DNA of 11,098 bases from JAGLCY01 sp965363725. GTDB lineage: Bacteria; Krumholzibacteriota; Krumholzibacteriia; LZORAL124-64-63. Position 1 is the first letter of the stretch; each line of letters opens with the position of its first letter. Under the pieces are notes generated by a model. It saw nothing but the letters and a program-made list of their open reading frames with translations, was not told the origin of the DNA and searched no databases. Of this stretch, positions 6,346-11,098 are shown one piece after another. Location of the stretch: contig CBDTUS010000123.1 in assembly GCA_965363725.1 (NCBI GenBank), forward strand, positions 1 to 11,098, written 5' to 3'. Position numbers and translations under genes: made by a program.

Positions 6346-8928
6346 ATGCCCGCCATCCGCACCGCCCGCCTGTTGGCGCTGGTCCTGATTTTCGCCGTCC
6401 TGATGCCCGCGGCCGCGGCCCTCGCCGAACGCGACGTGCTGCCTCTTCTCGACTACCGCACCGAAAGCTGGTTCCTGCCCCAGAGCCCCGGCGTGACCGC
6501 CGGACCCGCCGGCGGCCTGTTCAACCCCGGCGCCTGGGCCCTGAGCGACCGCGGGGGAGCCGATTTCTGGTGGAATGACCGCAGCATCCGCAGCGGGCTG
6601 GACAACTACGGTTTCGGATTCGGCCACGGATTCAACTTTGCCATGAACACCAGCACCTTCGGCACGAGCGGGGACAGCTACAAGATCTACGACTATCAGC
6701 TGGGCCTGGCCGGTGGCACACGAATGGGCTCCTTCGGTCTCGGCTATCGCTGGGCCAACGGGGAAACCCAGCGCCGGCCGCGGCAGCAATCCCTCGTGGC
6801 GGGGTTCGTCACCCGTCAGCGCAGTTGGACATCGTTCGGGGCCTCGGCGGCCTGGAGCCTGGAATCGCGGGCGGCGCAGTACGTGTTCGACCTGGGCGTG
6901 CGCCCCTTCAACCGCAACTGGCTGACGCTGTACGCCGACTGGGCCGTCAACGACGACCAGGCCTTCTTCAAGCGCGGTGTCTGGGGCGCGGGCCTGGAAG
7001 TCCGGCCGGTCCGGGGTCTGCACCTCGGTTTCAAGGCCCGCCAGCAACCGGGGACCGGCGACATCGACTACGCCGCCCTCTTCGGGGTCACCATCGGCGC
7101 CTTTCACGGCGCCGCCATGCCGGTGTACAACGAAGACGGCGACAACCTCGGCACCAGCGCCCTGTTGCGGTCGCGTCCCTCCTTCCGGGGCTTCCCCCAC
7201 GTCTGGGACTGGTTCGGCAGCAACGGCCGGTACTTCCCCCTGAGCCTGGAGAACAAGGTCCTCACCTATCAGAAATACCGGCTCTTCGACGACAAGCGGG
7301 TTGCCTGGCTCGACCTGCTGCCCTACCTGAACGCGTTGCGCGACGACAAGGATATCGACGGCATCGCCCTCAACCTGGCCGGGTTCCGCGGGCGTCCCTC
7401 CCTCATCTGGGAACTGCGCCAGAAACTCGAGGAGATCCAGGCGACCGGCAAGAGGATCATCATCCACGCCGACCGGCTCGACCCCACGACCTACTATCTG
7501 GCGTCGGTCGCCGACCACCTGACGCTGGACCCCATGGGATTTGTCGCCCTGCCCGGCTTCGCGCTGAGCCGCAGCTACCTAAAGGGCACCCTGGAAAAAA
7601 TGGGGTTGGGCTTCCAGGAGCTCCGCTACTTCGAATACAAGAGCGCCATGGAAACCTACAGCCGCGACAGCATGTCCGACGCGGATCGCGTGCAGCGGCA
7701 GCGCATCGTGGACGTCCTTTACGAAACGGTTCGTGAAGGCGTGATCGATTCCCGCAACCTGACGCCCGCCGGATTCGACGCCGTGATCGACGAGAAGACC
7801 ATCCTGGTGCCCGGTGAGGCCCTGGAACTGGGTCTGATCGACGGGATCTCCCGCTGGGATCAGCTAGCCCAGTCCCTGCGCCTGGAAGACGCCCACCTGT
7901 GGCCTGTTCCCCCGGTGGAGACCTACCGGGAATTCTGGGACGACCAGTGGGGTCAACCCAAGAAGATTCCCGTGGTCTTCGCGGTGGGACCCTGCGCCAT
8001 GGATGCCGGGATCAAGGGCCGCAAGACCAGCGGATACCTGCGCAAGCTGGCCTCCGATCCCTCCGTGGCGGCAGTGGTCCTGCGGGCCGACTCCCCCGGC
8101 GGGGACGCCCTGCCCAGCGACCTGGTGGCCGCCGCCGTCCGCACCCTGATCGAAGCGGGCAAACCCGTGATCGTCAGCCAGGGCGACGTCGCCGCCAGCG
8201 GCGGCTACTGGATCAGCATGGACGGCACCGAGATCCTGACCACGCCCCTGACCATCACCGGATCGATCGGGGTCATCGGCGGCTGGGTATGGGACGACGG
8301 CCTGACGGACAAGATGGGCGTCACTTCCGACGTGGTGAAGCGCGGAGAACGCGCCGACCTCTTCGCCACCGTGAAGCTGCCCTTCCTGGGCGGCATCCCA
8401 CGGCGACCCCTCGATGAGGGGGAACTGGCACGTATCGAGGCCTTGATCCTCGACAACTACGGCAAGTTCGTCGCCGCGGTGGCCAACGGCCGGGGCCTGA
8501 CCACGGAGGAGGTAGAGGCCATCGCGCAGGGCCGGGTGTGGATGGGCGGCGACGCCATCGAAATCGGCCTGTGCGACCGGTTCGGCTCCCTGGACGACGC
8601 GATCACCCGCGCCCGCGAACTGGGCGGCGTCGGCGACTGGGAAGAGGTCGAAATTGTAGAATATCCCCCGCGTCCGTGGATCCAGTGGCCCAGCTTCGGC
8701 CCCAAAATGCCGGCTTTCTTCGGCCTGGGCGGCCGGATCAACCGGGTGCTGGCGGACTGGTACGCCGGCGGAGCCTCCGATGGCCTCGAAGCGGAACCCT
8801 TCAGCGGGGCCGCGGGCCTTTCGGCCTTTGACGTGGAATACCTGAAGGCCCTCAGCGCCCGGCCGGGCGCGCCGGTGATGATGGTCGGACCGGACGTGCT
8901 GCCCGAAGAATGGCGGCAATTGGATTGA
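6346..8928 (+). CDS. SppA-like S49 serine protease with N-terminal barrel-like domain
   Basis: The protein has 860 residues. Residues 1-27 are a signal peptide ending ALA. Residues about 30-270 alternate aromatic, glycine and polar residues in strand-like runs (GFGFGHGFNFAM 89-100, SFGLGYRWANG 129-139, GAGLEVRPVRGLHLGFKAR 214-232) and resemble an outer-membrane beta-barrel. From about 300 to 765 there are two S49 (ClpP-fold) repeats as in full-length SppA. The first contains YKSAMETY (431-438), with Lys432 aligning to the general-base lysine of E. coli SppA (Lys209). The second contains RADSPGGD (580-587) and ASGGYW (617-622), with Ser618 aligning to nucleophile Ser409. The Lys/Ser dyad is therefore intact. 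E. coli SppA is 618 residues with a membrane anchor and cleaves signal peptide remnants; here a cleavable signal and the extra domain replace the anchor, which suggests periplasmic or outer-membrane location. It lies 17 bp behind the response regulator, in the same operon. Annotation as SppA is firm; the domain-1 fold is inferred. Confidence 0.88.
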   Translation: MPAIRTARLLALVLIFAVLMPAAAALAERDVLPLLDYRTESWFLPQSPGVTAGPAGGLFNPGAWALSDRGGADFWWNDRSIRSGLDNYGFGFGHGFNFAMNTSTFGTSGDSYKIYDYQLGLAGGTRMGSFGLGYRWANGETQRRPRQQSLVAGFVTRQRSWTSFGASAAWSLESRAAQYVFDLGVRPFNRNWLTLYADWAVNDDQAFFKRGVWGAGLEVRPVRGLHLGFKARQQPGTGDIDYAALFGVTIGAFHGAAMPVYNEDGDNLGTSALLRSRPSFRGFPHVWDWFGSNGRYFPLSLENKVLTYQKYRLFDDKRVAWLDLLPYLNALRDDKDIDGIALNLAGFRGRPSLIWELRQKLEEIQATGKRIIIHADRLDPTTYYLASVADHLTLDPMGFVALPGFALSRSYLKGTLEKMGLGFQELRYFEYKSAMETYSRDSMSDADRVQRQRIVDVLYETVREGVIDSRNLTPAGFDAVIDEKTILVPGEALELGLIDGISRWDQLAQSLRLEDAHLWPVPPVETYREFWDDQWGQPKKIPVVFAVGPCAMDAGIKGRKTSGYLRKLASDPSVAAVVLRADSPGGDALPSDLVAAAVRTLIEAGKPVIVSQGDVAASGGYWISMDGTEILTTPLTITGSIGVIGGWVWDDGLTDKMGVTSDVVKRGERADLFATVKLPFLGGIPRRPLDEGELARIEALILDNYGKFVAAVANGRGLTTEEVEAIAQGRVWMGGDAIEIGLCDRFGSLDDAITRARELGGVGDWEEVEIVEYPPRPWIQWPSFGPKMPAFFGLGGRINRVLADWYAGGASDGLEAEPFSGAAGLSAFDVEYLKALSARPGAPVMMVGPDVLPEEWRQLD

Positions 8929-8957
8929 GGGGCATCACCCTGACGATGGGAACTGAC

Positions 8958-9809
8958 ATGATTGAGCTGTCCTGGCGTGCATTCCTGGTCTTCAGCCTCG
9001 CTGTGGGCCTGGTGATTCCCTCGGTTACCGAGGCTGCCGATCCGTCCGACCCGGCGGTCTGGCATCACGTCAGCGTGACCATGGTCGACGGCGTCGAATA
9101 CCAGGACGTTTCGTTGACCTGGGCCCTGGAGGGATATTCCATCAAGGTGGTCTCCGGGGAAGGGATTGAGACGCTCCTGAGCCCCACCAGAATCGTCGTC
9201 ATCAGGGACAGTGGCGGACACGAGATCACCGACCAGGTCGCCGGCGCCAGCCCCGCCACCGATGCCTCGTTCGCCCTGCTCGGGGAGGGCAGGGTGACCC
9301 CCTTCCTGTTCGACCTGATGTTGACGGTCGGAGGGTCGGCGACCATGAACAAGGGCGAAGGAAGTTTCCACTTCGGCGGAGCGGCCCTGGCCGGTGCCCG
9401 GGTCAGCCTCGGGTCCCGAACCCATATTCACGTCCTGTACCGGCGGCAGGGAATCACCGAAGAGGCCCACGGCTACGGGGGAACCATTTCCACCAACGCC
9501 AACGAACTCCACCTTCTCTTCGGCCTCCGGTTGAACCACCCCCGGAAAAACAACAACTACAGCTACATCGAAATGGGATTGTCTCTCATCGGTTACGACA
9601 ACCGGTTCAACGAGGAATCCGGCGCCTGGGTCGGCGGCGGTGTGAGCGGCCCCGGGGTGACCGTCCAGGGTGGCGTGGTGATTCCCTTCTCCTCGCGGGT
9701 CGGCCTGGATCTCGGCGGCACCTTCATGGTTCGGCCCCCCATGGTCGAGGACAGCCGGGACCCGGGACTCCTGTTCGGCCTCAATGCCGCGCTGGCTTTG
9801 AGCTGGTAG
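8958..9809 (+). CDS. Small putative outer-membrane protein with Sm/SH3-like leader domain
   Basis: The protein has 283 residues from the ATG at 8958. A signal peptide covers about 1-26 (hydrophobic core 9-22, cut near TEA-A). Residues about 35-92 form a compact beta-rich segment (VTMVDGVEYQDVSLTW, then IETLLSPTRIVVIRDSGGHEIT) resembling small Sm/SH3-like domains seen before or beside barrels in related uncultured bacteria; this is pattern recognition, not a named family. From about 115 to the end there are roughly eight amphipathic strands (for example HIHVLYRRQ, ELHLLFGLRL, SYIEMGLSLIGY, GLLFGLNAALALSW), and the chain ends in Trp, the aromatic terminus typical of proteins inserted by the BAM complex. 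An ATG at 8946 is possible but its best Shine-Dalgarno is 13 nt away; the 8958 start has only a weak GGGA. Last gene of the operon, before a strong terminator. No specific function recognised. Confidence 0.72.
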   Translation: MIELSWRAFLVFSLAVGLVIPSVTEAADPSDPAVWHHVSVTMVDGVEYQDVSLTWALEGYSIKVVSGEGIETLLSPTRIVVIRDSGGHEITDQVAGASPATDASFALLGEGRVTPFLFDLMLTVGGSATMNKGEGSFHFGGAALAGARVSLGSRTHIHVLYRRQGITEEAHGYGGTISTNANELHLLFGLRLNHPRKNNNYSYIEMGLSLIGYDNRFNEESGAWVGGGVSGPGVTVQGGVVIPFSSRVGLDLGGTFMVRPPMVEDSRDPGLLFGLNAALALSW

Positions 9810-9825
9810 GTTCACGACGACGATG

Positions 9826-9849
9826 AAGGCCCCCCGGGGGGCCTTTTTC
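9826..9849 (+). terminator. Rho-independent terminator after the operon
   Basis: AAGGCCCCCC (9826-9835) and GGGGGGCCTT (9836-9845) are a perfect inverted repeat, which folds as an 8-bp GC-rich stem with a 4-nt loop. It runs into a T-tract at 9844-9848. It begins 16 bp after the stop at 9809 and closes the 1570-9809 unit. The symmetrical A residues on the left could give weak termination on the minus strand too. Confidence 0.9.
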
Positions 9850-9873
9850 GTGGCCCGAACCACACGAACCACC

Positions 9874-9891
9874 TGTGTCCAAGTCGACACA
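9874..9891. promoter_or_regulatory. Candidate enhancer (activator) site upstream of the sigma-54 promoter
   Basis: TGTGTC, a 6-nt spacer, and GACACA make a perfect dyad with the size and layout of NtrC-family binding sites. Its centre is about 95 bp before the start site predicted from the -24/-12 element, within the range usual for sigma-54 activators. A dyad of this length can occur by chance, so the call depends on its position. Confidence 0.45.
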
Positions 9892-9913
9892 TCCTTCCTC
9901 TACAAATCTCATA

Positions 9914-9919
9914 TATAAT
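9914..9919 (+). promoter_or_regulatory. TATAAT -10-like element within an AT-rich tract
   Basis: A perfect TATAAT sits in the AT-rich stretch 9901-9940, which stands out in this GC-rich window. No good -35 lies 16-18 bp upstream; TCGACA at 9884-9889 is 24 bp away. It may be a second, sigma-70-type promoter for the TPR gene, or simply a bendable segment between the activator dyad and the sigma-54 element. Confidence 0.3.
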
Positions 9920-9952
9920 TGTAAAAATTGAACTTAAGATGCCGGCCAGGAT

Positions 9953-9968
9953 TGGCCGACTCCTTGCC
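9953..9968 (+). promoter_or_regulatory. Sigma-54 (-24/-12) promoter for the TPR gene
   Basis: TGGCCGACTCCTTGCC matches the TGGC and TTGC cores of the consensus TGGCACG-N4-TTGCW. The GG (9954-9955) and GC (9966-9967) are separated by exactly the 10 bp that sigma-54 requires. The start site would be near 9979. The -24 box overlaps the right arm of a small inverted repeat, CGGCCA-GGAT-TGGCCG (9943-9958). The same window encodes a response regulator able to drive such promoters. Confidence 0.6.
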
Positions 9969-9974
9969 TTTATC

Positions 9975-10024
9975 CCTGTGTGATCGTCAACAACGCGGCC
10001 GGTCCCCGAGCCGCATCACACAGG
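9975..10024 (+). promoter_or_regulatory. Inverted-repeat leader just before the TPR gene's Shine-Dalgarno
   Basis: CCTGTGTGAT (9975-9984) and ATCACACAGG (10015-10024) are perfect 10-bp arms. Inside them GCGGC (9995-9999) pairs with GCCGC (10010-10014), which directly abuts the outer right arm. The fold is a 10-bp stem, a 10-nt one-sided bulge (9985-9994), a 5-bp stem and a 10-nt loop. The AAGGAG Shine-Dalgarno (10027-10032) starts 2 nt after the stem. It could be an RNA thermometer or other leader switch, or a DNA operator. It matches no riboswitch class I know. Confidence 0.5.
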
Positions 10025-10038
10025 AAAAGGAGTCCATC

Positions 10039-11098
10039 ATGAAAAAGCAGGAGCTCACCACCGCCAGCGAGCGCAAGATGAAATTCGCCGAAGCAGGCGT
10101 GCTGTTCGTGCTCGTTCTGGCCTTGACGATATTTATCGGCGCCAAGGTCGTCACCAAAAGCGACAGTGAAGAGATCGTGACCGAACCCGTCGTCGTAACG
10201 GAAGTCGCCGAAAAGGCGGAACAGGCAGGCATCGAAGCGCCGGCCATTACCGTGGAAGCCGAACATCCCGACGAGATCGCCGCAGAACTGTCCGCGGAAG
10301 TCGTCGCGGATCCCGAACGCCGAGTCGTCTCCTACGCCGAAGCGGAAAAGGTCTTTTTCGAGCGGAGCTACGATCAGGCCGCCGAGATGTTCGGCCAATA
10401 CACCGAGGATCATCCGGCCAACGCCTGGGGCTTCTATATGCTCGGCCTGAGCGAATGGAAGGCCGGCGATCTCGACGCCGCCGAGGAAGCCTTCGCCCAC
10501 GCCCTGGAGATCAAACCCGACCACGCCAAGAGCCTGGTCAACTACGGACGCGTGCTTCTGGACCAGGGCCGATCCGAGGACGCCAAACAGCAGATCGAAC
10601 TGGCCCTGGCCGCCGCTCCCGGCAGCACCGACGCCACCCGTGTCCTTGGCCGCATCCAGTACAGCCAGGGCCTCCTTGAAGAGGCCGCCGCCAGCTATCT
10701 GACCGTCCTGAGGACCCGGGAAGATGATGCGTGGAGCCTGAACAATCTGGGTCTGATCCGCATCCAGCAGGGCCGCTACGATGAAGCCTTGCCCGCCCTG
10801 GCCAAGGCCGTGCAGATCGAGCCCGCCGTGGCCTGCTTCCAGAACAACCTGGGTGTGGCCCTGGAACGCACGGGCCATTTCACCGCGGCCGGGGAAGCCT
10901 ACACCGCCGCCATCGAGGCCGATGAGAACTACGAGAAGGCCGATGTCAGCCTAGCCCGGGTGTCCGAACAGACCGAGGCCGAGGATCTCATGCCCGTGGA
11001 CCTGGCCCAGCTGGCCGCGAGCTTCGGCGTGGCGGACGACATGGAGGTCGCCGCCGCGGAACCCGCCGCTGATGACGAGTTTCCCCTCGAGGAGGAAC
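10039..11098 (+). CDS. Membrane-anchored TPR-repeat protein, C-terminus off the right edge
   Basis: From the ATG at 10039, 353 codons are open to the right edge with no stop. AAGGAG at 10027-10032 gives a strong ribosome site 6 nt before the ATG. A basic N-terminus (KKQELTTASERKMK) precedes one hydrophobic helix at about 17-36, so the rest is probably periplasmic, anchored in the inner membrane; no cleavage site is evident. Residues about 41-97 are an acidic Glu/Ala/Val-rich spacer. From 98 to about 298 there are about six TPR units with the usual W/L-G-Y-A-F-A-P spacing, for example GFYMLGLSEWKAGDLDAAEE (131-150), NYGRVLLDQGRSEDA (168-182), NNLGLIRIQQGRYDEA (235-250) and NNLGVALERTGHFTAA (269-284). 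An acidic tail follows. TPR repeats bind partner proteins; the partner is not deducible. The gene stands alone behind a terminator, with its own candidate sigma-54 promoter and structured leader. Confidence 0.88.
   Translation, partial: MKKQELTTASERKMKFAEAGVLFVLVLALTIFIGAKVVTKSDSEEIVTEPVVVTEVAEKAEQAGIEAPAITVEAEHPDEIAAELSAEVVADPERRVVSYAEAEKVFFERSYDQAAEMFGQYTEDHPANAWGFYMLGLSEWKAGDLDAAEEAFAHALEIKPDHAKSLVNYGRVLLDQGRSEDAKQQIELALAAAPGSTDATRVLGRIQYSQGLLEEAAASYLTVLRTREDDAWSLNNLGLIRIQQGRYDEALPALAKAVQIEPAVACFQNNLGVALERTGHFTAAGEAYTAAIEADENYEKADVSLARVSEQTEAEDLMPVDLAQLAASFGVADDMEVAAAEPAADDEFPLEEE

Noticed and set aside
6310..7518. Long antisense open frame on the minus strand (402 codons)
   Set aside because: Its translation is low-complexity Gly/Ala/Val/Glu-rich with no motif, opposite a gene with clear family motifs.
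8457..9890. Long antisense open frame on the minus strand (477 codons)
   Set aside because: It lies opposite the SppA-like and barrel genes and the terminator, has no recognisable domain or ribosome site, and is a typical GC-rich shadow frame.
10015..10030. Resemblance of CATCACACAGGAAA to the lacZ leader (vector contamination)
   Set aside because: The similarity is limited to about a dozen bases around an ordinary Shine-Dalgarno, and the flanking sequence is unlike lac.

Overview
The window is GC-rich and looks like chromosome from a Gram-negative (diderm) bacterium. It encodes a lipoprotein-type signal sequence, proteins with probable outer-membrane beta-barrel regions, an SppA-type S49 peptidase and sigma-54-type regulation. 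The protein style (SppA with a barrel-like N-terminal extension, a small barrel protein behind an Sm/SH3-like leader, an S9 peptidase with a TolB-like propeller, a TPR protein) recalls uncultured FCB-related lineages such as Krumholzibacteriota or Eisenbacteria. That placement is impression only; there is no rRNA or other marker here. I see no tRNA, rRNA, CRISPR array, transposase or phage gene.

Layout. (1) Positions 1-1378, minus strand: a two-gene, translationally coupled unit of a zinc-ribbon membrane protein followed by a secreted S9-family peptidase that runs off the left edge. (2) 1379-1569: divergent intergenic region with an extended -10 promoter and a nested dyad in front of the plus-strand operon. 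(3) 1570-9809, plus strand: five tightly packed genes. They are an oligopeptide-type solute-binding lipoprotein, a membrane sensor histidine kinase, an NtrC-family sigma-54 response regulator, an 860-residue SppA-like protease with a barrel-like N-terminal domain, and a small putative outer-membrane protein. The first three overlap by ATGA junctions. A clean intrinsic terminator closes the unit at 9826-9849. (4) 9850-10038: a regulatory intergenic region with a dyad, an AT-rich tract, a -24/-12 sigma-54 promoter match and a 50-nt inverted-repeat leader. (5) 10039 to the right edge: a membrane-anchored TPR protein, incomplete.

Working model (inference). The solute-binding lipoprotein has no permease genes beside it, but its stop codon overlaps the start of a kinase with a large periplasmic domain. 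It may therefore act as the ligand-binding part of a periplasmic peptide or envelope sensor. The kinase would phosphorylate the response regulator, which keeps the GAFTGA loop needed to activate sigma-54 polymerase. The only convincing sigma-54 promoter I found in the intergenic regions lies before the TPR gene, with a possible upstream activator dyad about 95 bp from the expected start site, so the TPR gene is a candidate target. The co-transcribed SppA-like protease and barrel protein suggest an output in envelope protein or peptide turnover.
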